DNA from: Mycobacteroides salmoniphilum | Lineage (GTDB): Bacteria; Actinomycetota; Actinomycetes; Mycobacteriales; Mycobacteriaceae | Length of the DNA stretch: 64,000 nt | Direction: 5' to 3' | Assembly: GCF_004924335.1 (NCBI RefSeq) | Contig: NZ_CP024633.1 | Coordinates: forward strand, 3,844,001 to 3,908,000 | Program-made: the position numbers and the translations under genes | In this document: positions 27,681-36,031 of the stretch, in pieces | Layout: each line of letters begins with the position of its first letter | Position numbering within the stretch: position 1 is the first letter of the stretch | Notes under the pieces: generated by a model | Databases searched by the model: none | Told to the model about the DNA's origin: nothing | What the model saw: the letters and a program-made list of their open reading frames with translations, nothing else

Positions 27681-28534
27681 AAGGTCGCCTCGACCTGCTG
27701 TTCGATACGGCCGTCATATTCACTGCGTGCTCGCCGGTCCACGGGCCCCACAGTCCTGTCGGCATTCACGACTCGCCTACCCAACAGCCACAACCACTCC
27801 GGAATCAGATGCTGAAGACGCAGCGCGAGCACTGTGCCCCTCGGGGAACCGACCACCGCGGGCCTGTTGCGCACGGTCCTCACCGCATCGCGTGCCACCC
27901 ACTCGGGAGGAATGATCCCCAGTTTCTCCCACCATTTGAACGGAATTCCGTCCACAAGCTGCGTGCGGACGGCCGCCGGCATGACCGTCGAGATCGTCAC
28001 GCCGGTACCGACCAGCTCCTCGCGGGCACTGCGTGCGAATCCGGTGGCAGCATGCTTCGATGCGACATAGCTGGCAAGGCCCGGTGAGTGAATGGCGCCG
28101 GCCGCCGATGTCACGTTGATGAAATGTCCTCTCCCCCGGGCGATCATCCGCGGAGCGAGCACCTGGTAGGAGATGTAGTGACTCCAGAAGTTGACGCGCA
28201 TCGTCGCCTCGGCCACCCCGCGCAGCTCTCCCAGCAGCGGGCCCACGGGCATGATCCCCGCGTTGTTCACCACGATGTCAATGGGTCCGATGGTCTCTTC
28301 GACCTCGGTCACCACACGTAGATACTCGTCAAATTCGGCCACATCTAGCGCAAATCCTTGTGCACCCGAGCCGATTTCGCGTGCCGCTCGGGCCGCGGCC
28401 TCGCCGTCGAGATCGGCGATGACCACTCGTACACCCTCGCGCGCCAACCGTTGCGCGATGGACAGCCCGATACCGCGGGCGCCACCCGTGACCAACGCGA
28501 TGGCGCTTTCCATCTGAATCTCTGTGAACTTCAT
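27677..28534 (-). CDS. Short-chain dehydrogenase/reductase
   Basis: 285 residues from the ATG at 28534, overlapping the hydrolase stop; the longer frame to 28648 reads through that gene and is not real. Motifs: TGGARGIGLSIAQ for the cofactor, NNAGIM, and SYVASKHAATGFAR with the catalytic Tyr/Lys. It probably oxidises an alcohol for the coupled monooxygenase downstream. The C-terminal segment after residue 240 is basic and hydrophobic and may touch the membrane. Confidence 0.88.
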   Translation of the reverse strand: MKFTEIQMESAIALVTGGARGIGLSIAQRLAREGVRVVIADLDGEAAARAAREIGSGAQGFALDVAEFDEYLRVVTEVEETIGPIDIVVNNAGIMPVGPLLGELRGVAEATMRVNFWSHYISYQVLAPRMIARGRGHFINVTSAAGAIHSPGLASYVASKHAATGFARSAREELVGTGVTISTVMPAAVRTQLVDGIPFKWWEKLGIIPPEWVARDAVRTVRNRPAVVGSPRGTVLALRLQHLIPEWLWLLGRRVVNADRTVGPVDRRARSEYDGRIEQQVEATL

Positions 28535-29532
28535 GCGGCCGGCCGGCCCACGTGAGCCCTGACGAACGCCGAGATCTCGCCCACGGCGGCCCTCGCATCG
28601 CCAAGCACATCCGCGGCTATCTGGAAGTCGTGCACCTGATTTCTCCATATCTGCAGTTCGACCGGCACCCCGGCCTCGGCTAGCCGAGCAGCCGCGAATT
28701 CGGCATCGGGGCGCAGGATTTCGTCACTACCCACCTGAATAAGCGTCGGCGGCAGGCAGGCCAGCACGGCGGGGCCACCCTCGACAAAACTGTCCAGGGC
28801 CGCAAGTCCCGCCGTGGACCTTTCCGCGGACAGCATGAGGCGCTCCATGGCGATCAGCGCCGCCGGCGGGAACAACGAGTCGTTGGATTGGCTGGCCAAC
28901 ACCAGCTTGCCCGCGGGGTCGCGCTGCACCAGGGGGGACATGCACACCAGAGCACCCGGCGCGCCGAGACCGCGACGCTGCGTGATCAGGCTGGTGACCA
29001 AACCCAGAAAGCCACCCGCGGAATCCCCCGCGATGACGATCTCCTCGGACCGATAGCCGAGGTCGATGAGGTACCGGTATCCGTCGAGCGCGTCCTCGAC
29101 CGCTGCCGACACAGCGTGCCCCGGCAGCTTGCGGTAATTGACGGCAAGGGACGTGACACCCGCGCCCACGACGATGCGCGAGACCAGCCTGCGGTGCGTG
29201 TTCAGCCCGCCGACGACGAACGCCCCGCCGTGCAGATAAAGCACCGCGCCACTGGGCGACTCGCCCGTGGGCGCCATCAGCTCGGCGTCACAGTGTGCGA
29301 GCCGCACACGCGAACGACGCACACCTCGCACGGGCCGCAGCACCACGGCCGCCAGGTCTACGACCCGGTACGGCCATGGCAAAAGCGGGAATCGTGCCCA
29401 CAGCGCAATCACCGGATACGCGAACAGCCGGATGCCCAGCCGCCCCAATCGCAGCAGAAACGTCAGCGAGCCTCGCTCAACGCGTGTGAACTGCACACGC
29501 TCCGCATGCAGCGGCACCACATCGGCCGTCAT
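28531..29532 (-). CDS. Alpha/beta hydrolase of the hormone-sensitive lipase family (LipR/NlhH-like)
   Basis: 333 residues from the ATG at 29532, which follows GAGGGAG; a frame to 29604 runs into the promoter box and is unlikely. LYLHGGAFVVGG is the oxyanion HGG motif, GDSAGG the nucleophile elbow, with SDEIL and NQVHDF giving the acid and His. Such enzymes hydrolyse short or medium acyl esters. It is first in the operon with SDR and monooxygenase, positioned to cleave the ester made by the monooxygenase. A 17-base operator-like box lies 44-60 bases upstream. Confidence 0.87.
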   Translation of the reverse strand: MTADVVPLHAERVQFTRVERGSLTFLLRLGRLGIRLFAYPVIALWARFPLLPWPYRVVDLAAVVLRPVRGVRRSRVRLAHCDAELMAPTGESPSGAVLYLHGGAFVVGGLNTHRRLVSRIVVGAGVTSLAVNYRKLPGHAVSAAVEDALDGYRYLIDLGYRSEEIVIAGDSAGGFLGLVTSLITQRRGLGAPGALVCMSPLVQRDPAGKLVLASQSNDSLFPPAALIAMERLMLSAERSTAGLAALDSFVEGGPAVLACLPPTLIQVGSDEILRPDAEFAAARLAEAGVPVELQIWRNQVHDFQIAADVLGDARAAVGEISAFVRAHVGRPAA

Positions 29533-29575
29533 CGGCACTCCCTCGGTGATCTTCGTACACAGGCAACTGTTTAAC

Positions 29576-29592
29576 AGACTGACATGCCATTC
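29576..29592. promoter_or_regulatory. 17-base operator-like box, copy 2
   Basis: Identical in all 17 bases to the box at 2519-2535, with a matching TTAA tract and a downstream A/T-rich ACAAG flank. It lies 44-60 bases before the hydrolase start at 29532 and 104-120 bases before the monooxygenase start in the other copy. It may be the site of a shared activator (an AraC/VirS-like regulator serves the analogous mymA operon) or part of a shared promoter. No such regulator gene is in the window. Confidence 0.6.
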
Positions 29593-29594
29593 AT

Positions 29595-29625
29595 AAAAAT
29601 ACAAGAGCGAGTTCCCGCACTCGCT
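29595..29625 (-). terminator. Hairpin terminator after the ABC1 kinase gene
   Basis: AGCGAGT (29606-29612) and ACTCGCT (29619-29625) form a perfect 7-bp stem with a six-base loop. In the minus direction it is followed by CTTGTATTTTTA. It lies just beyond the kinase stop at 29636 and just ahead of the promoter of the next operon, as expected for an intrinsic terminator. Confidence 0.55.
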
Positions 29626-29635
29626 AGATTGGCCG

Positions 29636-30985
29636 TCAGCGCTGGTGAGACCAGCTTTCTATGGCTTCACCCAGCGGGGTGGCGATACCGGCAAGGCCGA
29701 GATACTCGCGGGCGATCGCCGACCAGGGCGCCTCGGCGCCGAGCTTGCCGAGTAATGCCGCCACACACATCTCGGTACGCCGCGCCATCGTGTGCGTCTC
29801 CACCAAACGCTGGTTGCGGATGCCGTCGTAGAACTTGGAGGAGGGCAGCACGGCATCGGCGACCGAGCGCCGACCGATATCCGGCGTCATCCGCAGGCTC
29901 CCGTCGCCCAGATGCCAGCTACTGACCGCACGGATGTACTCGGTAGCCGCACTTCGCTCCATGGCCTGCGGGTCTGCCAGGAATCCCGCCGCCACGGCGA
30001 TATCGAACGCCTCGTCGTCATTCCCGGTGAGCAACGCCCGGAACACCTTGCGCTGCACTTCGGCGTCCTCGGGCTCCATGTCCATGCACAGCCCGAAGTC
30101 CAGAAAGCCGACCCGACCATCGGGAAGCAGCATGATGTTGCCCGGATGAGGGTCGGCGCAGAAGAATCCGGTGCGGTACATCTCGCCGCAGTAGAAGCGA
30201 TAGATCGCCTCCCCCACTCGGTCCCGAACCGGCTGATCCTCACCGATGAGGCCGTCGAAGGGCACGCCGTCGAGGTACTCGGTCACCAGGACGTGTTCGG
30301 TACACAGTTCCGTAATCGGCTCGGGGATACGCCACCCGGGATGTTCGCGGAAGGCGTCGAAGATCCGCCGGTGATGAGCCAGCTCGGTGCGGTAGTCGAC
30401 TTCCTTGATCATCTGTCGCTGCACCTCCGCAACGATGGCCTGGCTATTGCTCGCCGGCATCTTCTTGGACGCCAGCTTCGCCACCAGCTGCAGGTTCTTC
30501 AGGTCCGCTCGGACCTTGGACGCGATATCCGGGTACTGGATCTTGACCGCGACCATTCGCCCGTCGTCGAGGCGGGCGCGGTACACCTGCCCGATGGAGG
30601 CTGAAGCGATGGCCCCGGCCTCGATGCTCACGATCCGGCCACGCAGCCCGCCCAGCTCGCGGTCCAGCGCCCGGTGCATCGTCTCGTCGGGAACCCTTGG
30701 CGCATTGTCGAACAGGGGCGCAAGCCGAGCGGTGAACTCGTCTCTGACCGAGCTAGAGGTGATACCCACATCCACGACGGACAGCAGCTGACCAAGCTTC
30801 TGCGCCGCCCCCTTCATCGAGCCCGCGACAGCCACGAGATCGTCGGCGAACCGCAGAATATCGGCGTCCCGACGGGCGGCAACGTCCGCGGCGACCGGCT
30901 TTATCGCCGTCGTGATCGCCGACCGCACGGCGTGACCGGCAACAACCTTTCCCAGCGCCGCGGCCCTCTTCGCACGCAGCGGCAC
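29636..30985 (-). CDS. ABC1/UbiB-family atypical kinase
   Basis: 449 residues when started at the GTG at 30985. Family motifs are in order: KLGQ near 65 (the KxGQ motif that replaces the normal P-loop), ASIGQVYRA, VAVKIQ with the ATP lysine, DPHPGN and DFG. Mycobacterial members include Rv3197; UbiB/COQ8 proteins support isoprenoid-lipid metabolism, but the role here is unknown. The only strong ribosome site (AAGGAG, complement of 31038-31043) stands seven bases ahead of an in-frame ATC at 31030, which would add 15 residues. Confidence 0.87.
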   Translation of the reverse strand: MPLRAKRAAALGKVVAGHAVRSAITTAIKPVAADVAARRDADILRFADDLVAVAGSMKGAAQKLGQLLSVVDVGITSSSVRDEFTARLAPLFDNAPRVPDETMHRALDRELGGLRGRIVSIEAGAIASASIGQVYRARLDDGRMVAVKIQYPDIASKVRADLKNLQLVAKLASKKMPASNSQAIVAEVQRQMIKEVDYRTELAHHRRIFDAFREHPGWRIPEPITELCTEHVLVTEYLDGVPFDGLIGEDQPVRDRVGEAIYRFYCGEMYRTGFFCADPHPGNIMLLPDGRVGFLDFGLCMDMEPEDAEVQRKVFRALLTGNDDEAFDIAVAAGFLADPQAMERSAATEYIRAVSSWHLGDGSLRMTPDIGRRSVADAVLPSSKFYDGIRNQRLVETHTMARRTEMCVAALLGKLGAEAPWSAIAREYLGLAGIATPLGEAIESWSHQR

Positions 30986-31059
30986 GCCGGCCCGAGTTGC
31001 GTTGACCTCGTTGTCAACTGGTTCGCCGATGGGAGTGCTCCTTCGTTTCCCACGCCGGT

Positions 31060-32388
31060 CTACGGCGCTGGGTTCAGACCATAGAGCAAAAACTGCGTGA
31101 TGGCTCGCGCGTACTCGTCAATATGGTCCGTCCGCCCGTCGTCGTCAACGATCAGGGTCACGGCACCAATCAGCAACGACACAAAGGCCTGGCCGAGGAA
31201 CTCGGTGTCGATCGACGGGTTGATCCGGTCGGCGCCGATCATCGAGTACACGGACTGCTCGCTACGCACCGACGCAAAGCGGAAGAACTGAATAATGGAC
31301 TGAAGCGCCTCCGGATCCACTCCGGCAGCCTCCGTGCACACGAAGATCAGCGCGGGTAACCGACCAGCCACCGCCTCGAGCGCGTTGCTAAATCCTTGTG
31401 CCAGAGCACGTTCAATGTCCTGACGCGCATCGAGACGGCCAACCGGTCGCGACAGGACAGGTTCCATCGCCGAAAACTCACGGACCATCAGCGCATCGAG
31501 CAAGTCGCGTTTGTTCTGGTAGTAGTTGTAGAACGTGCCGTGGCTGACCCCGAGCCGCTCGACGATCTCGTTCACTCCGACGCCGTGGTAACCGTCGGAC
31601 AGGAAGCAACCAAGCGCGGCATCGAGGAGTTCATTCCGGCGATCAGCGGCAACAGGCACCGGAATATGCACGGAATCAACGGTTTCCGCAGCCGTATGCC
31701 CGGCGCCGGGCTCTAGAACCGCACCGTCACGCAAAATGCCCGTCTCCGCGATCTGCGAAGCGGTAGTCACAAATCGCTCTCGGGTACTGGGGTTATCGTG
31801 CCGGCTTTGGGCGAGGAGAAACCCGGGGAGAACCAGTGCCGGCAACAGGCGCGCAAGCACGGCGTGGTTGTGGTCATCCTCCGGAACCCACCCAGCGCGG
31901 CGGCCGCTATCCAAACCCCGCTGGACGTACGAATCGAGCATCCCCTGAATACCCAGCACGCGCTGTTTGAGTTCCTTATCGGCGGCGGCCGACTGGACGG
32001 TCAGGAGTTTGAGCAGAGCCGGCTCCTGGTCCACCAGTGCATAGAGGCGGCGGCCGCCTTCCATGATGATGTCGTTTCGTTCTTCGATACCGGCCGTTCC
32101 GCCGACCACGTCGAGAAAGTCATCGAGCGCCAGGGTGTCGACAAGGCGCTCCACGCCATAGTCGAAGACCAGGTCCAGAACCTCGCGCTTGCTATCGACA
32201 TACCGGTAGACGGTGCCCTGCCCCATGCCGGCCCGGGTGGCGATATCGGACATGCTGGTCTGCTCGTAGCCGTTTTCGGTGAATGCCGCGAAGGCCGCGT
32301 CCACGATCTGTTGACGACGCCTGTCGGCAAGTCCGGACACCGGGGGCCGTCCTCGGCGAGGCGGATCCTGCGCCACTAGCTGCTCCAT
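31060..32388 (-). CDS. Double TetR-domain regulator, Mce3R-like
   Basis: 442 residues from the ATG at 32388, containing two complete TetR units: the first helix-turn-helix near 25-70 (MSDIATRAGMGQGTVYRYVDSKREVL) and a second near 255-300 (VNEIVERLGVSHGTFYNYYQNKRDLL), each followed by its own helical domain. M. tuberculosis Mce3R (406 residues) has the same rare architecture, represses mce3 and lipid-oxidation genes, and binds asymmetric DNA. This protein is therefore probably a regulator of lipid uptake or oxidation genes. A TAGACT -10-like hexamer lies upstream near 32445. It lies 104 bases from regX3. Confidence 0.86.
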   Translation of the reverse strand: MEQLVAQDPPRRGRPPVSGLADRRRQQIVDAAFAAFTENGYEQTSMSDIATRAGMGQGTVYRYVDSKREVLDLVFDYGVERLVDTLALDDFLDVVGGTAGIEERNDIIMEGGRRLYALVDQEPALLKLLTVQSAAADKELKQRVLGIQGMLDSYVQRGLDSGRRAGWVPEDDHNHAVLARLLPALVLPGFLLAQSRHDNPSTRERFVTTASQIAETGILRDGAVLEPGAGHTAAETVDSVHIPVPVAADRRNELLDAALGCFLSDGYHGVGVNEIVERLGVSHGTFYNYYQNKRDLLDALMVREFSAMEPVLSRPVGRLDARQDIERALAQGFSNALEAVAGRLPALIFVCTEAAGVDPEALQSIIQFFRFASVRSEQSVYSMIGADRINPSIDTEFLGQAFVSLLIGAVTLIVDDDGRTDHIDEYARAITQFLLYGLNPAP

Positions 32389-32484
32389 CGACGTGTCTGA
32401 CCGATCCGGGGCGCGCGCGGATACGCACGCTTCATTGCCGTCAGAGTCTAAACACGTACGCGCCGGACCATGCGCGGTGAGAGG

Positions 32485-33171
32485 TCAACCCTCCAGCTTG
32501 TAGCCCAGACCACGCACCGTCACCAGGTGCACCGGATTGGCGGGATCCGACTCGATCTTGGAACGCAGCCGCTTGACGTGCACGTCCAGGGTCTTGGTGT
32601 CACCCACGTAGTCGGCGCCCCACACCCGGTCGATCAGCTGTCCGCGGGTGAGCACCCGGCCGCTGTTGCGGATCAGATACTCGAGGAGGTCGAACTCCTT
32701 GAGCGGCAAGGTGATCGCTTCCCCGTTCACCGACACCGTGTGCCGATCGACGTCCATGCGAACCGGGCCCGCCTCCAACACGCCGTCACCCGCCGCGGTC
32801 TCTTCGGAATCCGACCCGCGGCGCAGCACCGCCCGAATGCGGGCGATGAGTTCGCGCGCCGAGTAGGGCTTGGTCACGTAATCGTCGGCACCCAGTTCCA
32901 GTCCGACAACCTTGTCGATCTCGCTGTCGCGTGCGGTCACCATGATGACCGGCACACTGGACTTGGCGCGCAGCTGCTTGCACACGTCGGTGCCGCTCAT
33001 TCCGGGCAGCATGAGGTCCAGCAGCACGATATCGGCACCGGCGCGCTCGAATTCGGCGAGCGCCGAGGGACCGTCGTTGACGATGGTCGCCTCGAAGCCC
33101 TCCTTACGCAGCAGGAAGGCCAGTGGATCGGCCAGCGAGTCCTCGTCCTCAACAATCAAGACACTGGTCAT
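32485..33171 (-). CDS. regX3: Phosphate-responsive response regulator RegX3
   Basis: 228 residues from the ATG at 33171, very close to the 227 of M. tuberculosis RegX3; a longer frame to 33381 is a shadow of senX3. The receiver domain shows VEDEDSL, phospho-acceptor Asp in LLDLMLPG (about residue 52), and the [12 protein letters not shown] lysine. The C-terminal OmpR-type winged helix ends with [18 protein letters not shown] and [10 protein letters not shown]. Partner of SenX3 in phosphate starvation control. It overlaps senX3 by an ATGA, without the intergenic repeats known from M. tuberculosis. Confidence 0.96.
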   Translation of the reverse strand: MTSVLIVEDEDSLADPLAFLLRKEGFEATIVNDGPSALAEFERAGADIVLLDLMLPGMSGTDVCKQLRAKSSVPVIMVTARDSEIDKVVGLELGADDYVTKPYSARELIARIRAVLRRGSDSEETAAGDGVLEAGPVRMDVDRHTVSVNGEAITLPLKEFDLLEYLIRNSGRVLTRGQLIDRVWGADYVGDTKTLDVHVKRLRSKIESDPANPVHLVTVRGLGYKLEG

Positions 33172-34472
33172 CGACGTACATGTTCCTCTCGTGTAGTCGC
33201 TTGGCGATCCTCGCGTAAGCGGCTGGTTGATGCGTGCGGCGGGGCGTGGTTGATCGCTTCTTTGCGAGGCATGGATTGGTCTGATTGCGGGTGATCTGCG
33301 GTTTCCTCGACCGCGTCGTCCTCGTCTTCGTAGACCGGGAGGGACAGGGTGAAGGTCGACCCGGTGCCCGGCTGGCTCCACAGCTTGATGGCGCCATTGT
33401 GGTTGGCGGCCACGTGCTTGACGATTGCCAGCCCCAGGCCGGTGCCCCCGGTGTCACGCGAACGCGCTTTGTCCACCCGAAAGAAGCGTTCGAAGACGCG
33501 CTCCTGATGTTCCTTGGCGATCCCGATGCCACGGTCGGTGACGGCGATCTCGATCTTGTCGCCACGGCGCCGACGGCTGATCGATACCGGCGATCCATGC
33601 GACGAGTAGGCAATGGCGTTCGCCACCAGATTGCTGAGGGCCGTGATGAGCAGCGTGGGGTCACCGCGCACCTCGAAACCGCTGGGTGCGTCTGTGGTGA
33701 CCGCGATATCGGCGTTCTCGGCGGCCACCTTGGACCGGCTCAGTGCCTCGGAAACCACGAAGTCGACGTCGACGACCTCCAGGTCGGGCAGCTTTTCGGC
33801 CCCCTGGAGCCGGGAGAGCGCGATGAGTTCGGTGACCATGTTGCCCAGGCGGCGGGACTCCGCGAGCACCTGCTCGCCGAAATGCTGCACGGTCTCGGGT
33901 TCGTCGGAGGATTCCAGCAGAGCCTCGGCAAGCACACCCATGGCACCGACAGGCGTCTTGAGCTCGTGGCTGACGTTGGCCACGAAATCGCGGCGAGTGG
34001 CCTCCATGCGGACATGCTCGGAGTCGTCGTCGACGTAGATAACCGCCCAGCGCGGATCGGCATCGGACAGCCTGCGCACATGCCCGCGCAGGGAGAACCC
34101 CACGCGACCCGGCGCCTTCGGTTTGGTGGTCAGATCCACTTCGACGGCCTCACCGGTGGCCAACGTCCGTTGGGCGGCGTTCCATGCCTGCTCGTCGAGC
34201 TGGCGGTCGCGTACCAAGCCCAGCTCCCGGGCGCGGGCATTGACCAAGACCACGTCCTGATGCTTGTCGACGACGACAATTCCGGTCGGCGAGATGGCGA
34301 CAATGCGCTCGAGCATCTGCGAGACGGTCAGCCCGGTCTGGGCAATGTCGGAGGTCTTGCGGTGCGTCGAGGAGCGACGCGAATACCACGCGCCCAGCGC
34401 CGCACCGGCAGCAAGCGCCGCGAGGGCTGCGATCGTCACGATCACAACCAGAGAGCCCGATGCGGCGGTCAC
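33168..34472 (-). CDS. senX3: Sensor histidine kinase SenX3
   Basis: 434 residues from a GTG at 34472 (M. tuberculosis protein 410). One N-terminal membrane segment ([22 protein letters not shown]), a PAS-like region (about 55-155), the dimerisation/phospho-acceptor box [14 protein letters not shown] with His near 170, N-box [10 protein letters not shown], and G-boxes DRGIGI and GTGLGL. The C-terminal tail of about 45 residues is longer and charged ([11 protein letters not shown]). It phosphorylates RegX3 when phosphate is limiting. Two PHO-box-like motifs lie upstream, consistent with autoregulation. Confidence 0.96.
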   Translation of the reverse strand: MTAASGSLVVIVTIAALAALAAGAALGAWYSRRSSTHRKTSDIAQTGLTVSQMLERIVAISPTGIVVVDKHQDVVLVNARARELGLVRDRQLDEQAWNAAQRTLATGEAVEVDLTTKPKAPGRVGFSLRGHVRRLSDADPRWAVIYVDDDSEHVRMEATRRDFVANVSHELKTPVGAMGVLAEALLESSDEPETVQHFGEQVLAESRRLGNMVTELIALSRLQGAEKLPDLEVVDVDFVVSEALSRSKVAAENADIAVTTDAPSGFEVRGDPTLLITALSNLVANAIAYSSHGSPVSISRRRRGDKIEIAVTDRGIGIAKEHQERVFERFFRVDKARSRDTGGTGLGLAIVKHVAANHNGAIKLWSQPGTGSTFTLSLPVYEDEDDAVEETADHPQSDQSMPRKEAINHAPPHASTSRLREDRQATTREEHVRR

Positions 34473-34487
34473 GCGAAAAGCGTACGC

Positions 34488-34587
34488 ATTCGGTGAACGT
34501 CACCCCAGCAGCGTGCGGCTAAATGCCGAGCAAGTCACACATTCCAGCACAGGTGTTAGGCGTGAGTTCACCGAATATTCGCCGATT
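34488..34587. promoter_or_regulatory. senX3 promoter with PHO-box-like repeats
   Basis: ATTCGGTGAAC at 34488-34498 and GTTCACCGAAT at 34566-34576 are a perfect 11-base inverted repeat 67 bases apart. The second copy is followed directly by ATTCGCCGATT (34577-34587), giving two 11-base direct repeats in the style of the actinobacterial PHO box (GTTCACC core). They lie upstream of senX3, fitting RegX3 autoregulation by inference. Confidence 0.5.
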
Positions 34588-34622
34588 GGCGAACTTCTGG
34601 TGGGTCCGGACTTGCGGTGAGG

Positions 34623-35393
34623 TTATTTGGCGCCCTGGTTGGCTACCGCCGCGGCTCCGGCGGCCGCGGCCTCCGGGTCCAGGTAGACGCCACCTGGGGT
34701 GACCGGTTTGAGGTTCTCGTCGAGGTCGTACCGCAACGGAATACCGGTCGGGATGTTGAGCCCGACGATCTCCTCGTCGGAGATCCCGTCGAGGTACTTC
34801 ACCAAGGCCCGCAGCGAATTACCGTGGGCGGCAATCAGAACCGTCTTGCCCGCACGAAGCTCCGGCACGATGGCCTCTTCGTAATACGGCACGAACCGCG
34901 CCACCACGTCGGCCAGGCATTCGGTGAGCGGTCCACCGCCGATATCGGCGTAGCGAGGATCCTGGTCCTGGCTGTAGTGGCTGCCCCGCTCGATGGGCGG
35001 CGGCGGGGTGTCGTAGCTGCGGCGCCAGGCCATGAACTGATCCTCGCCGTACTTGGCCTTGGTTTCGGCCTTGTCCAGACCCTGCAGGGCGCCGTAGTGG
35101 CGCTCGTTGAGGCGCCAGTCCCGCACCACCGGAATCCACAGCCGGTCGGCCGTATCGAGGGCCAGGTGCGCAGTGTTGATCGCGCGGCGCAGCAGCGAGG
35201 TGAACAGAATGTCGGGCAGCAGCCCCTGCTGAGCGAGCAGCTCACCACCGCGCTGGGCCTCTGACCGGCCCTTTTCGGTCAGATCGACGTCGACCCAGCC
35301 GGTGAACAGGTTCTTCGCGTTCCACTGGCTCTCGCCGTGGCGCAGCAGGATCAGGGTGGCTCCGTTTGCCTGACTGGAGGTCTCGCCGCTCAT
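34623..35393 (-). CDS. gpmA: 2,3-bisphosphoglycerate-dependent phosphoglycerate mutase
   Basis: 256 residues from the ATG at 35393. The catalytic RHGESQWN motif lies near residue 19, followed by [16 protein letters not shown] and the second His in AHGNSLRAL. It interconverts 3- and 2-phosphoglycerate in glycolysis/gluconeogenesis. The gene sits directly upstream of senX3-regX3, as in M. tuberculosis (Rv0489-Rv0491). The Ala-rich C-terminus ([13 protein letters not shown]) is an extension. A GTG at 35420 is an alternative start. Confidence 0.96.
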   Translation of the reverse strand: MSGETSSQANGATLILLRHGESQWNAKNLFTGWVDVDLTEKGRSEAQRGGELLAQQGLLPDILFTSLLRRAINTAHLALDTADRLWIPVVRDWRLNERHYGALQGLDKAETKAKYGEDQFMAWRRSYDTPPPPIERGSHYSQDQDPRYADIGGGPLTECLADVVARFVPYYEEAIVPELRAGKTVLIAAHGNSLRALVKYLDGISDEEIVGLNIPTGIPLRYDLDENLKPVTPGGVYLDPEAAAAGAAAVANQGAK

Positions 35394-35436
35394 GAGCGCC
35401 AGTCTCTCATGTGGCTGCACGGCTGCTCCAGACGTA

Positions 35437-35976
35437 TCAGCGCAGTTCCCTGTTCAGCTCGGCGCTGCGCATATCCCGGACGACGATGGACGCATTCGTC
35501 ACAAGTTCGGTGACGGAGTACCGGCATGCGACCGGGTCGCGCACCACGCCCACGTTGATGCGGAGCACGTTGAGCGCATTGGCGATATGCAGCGCCACCA
35601 CCGCGCCCGACCATCGGGTTGTCGGCGGCGCCGGGACCTTCATCACCGCAGACAACATGTTCACCGTCCGTGCGTCGGGGTCGTCAACAAGCCCGGGCTG
35701 CCCCCCGCCGACCACCGATAGCTCCTGGACAACCATGTCCAGGAGGACCCCTTCGGCAATCGCCGCCTCAAAGACCTGGACGTGCTGGATGTAGACGGGG
35801 TCGCCGCCGGCCGCGACGGCACCGGACGCGAAGAACACGGCGGTGACCGCGCGGGGCGACAGACCCGCCGACGCCGCGAAGCCAACTGCCGCCGCCGCGG
35901 CATCGAAAACTCCGGTGTCGTCGGTGAATCCGATCTGTTCTCGGCCCCAGCCAGATGAGTCAAAAAGCGACTTCAC
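35437..35976 (-). CDS. Unknown protein coupled to PapA-like acyltransferase
   Basis: 179 residues from the GTG at 35976, seven bases after an AGGAGG site; an in-frame upstream start at 36006 is less likely. The protein is Ala/Val-rich, with [29 protein letters not shown] in the first half and [21 protein letters not shown] in the middle. No family is recognised. It has no signal peptide and no clear membrane helix. It follows the acyltransferase gene by 55 bases on the same strand, so the two are probably cotranscribed. Confidence 0.7.
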   Translation of the reverse strand: MKSLFDSSGWGREQIGFTDDTGVFDAAAAAVGFAASAGLSPRAVTAVFFASGAVAAGGDPVYIQHVQVFEAAIAEGVLLDMVVQELSVVGGGQPGLVDDPDARTVNMLSAVMKVPAPPTTRWSGAVVALHIANALNVLRINVGVVRDPVACRYSVTELVTNASIVVRDMRSAELNRELR

Positions 35977-36031
35977 TTCGGCACCTCCTGCGATCATAGC
36001 GACCATCGGCCACTGGATGCTTACTGCCGAT

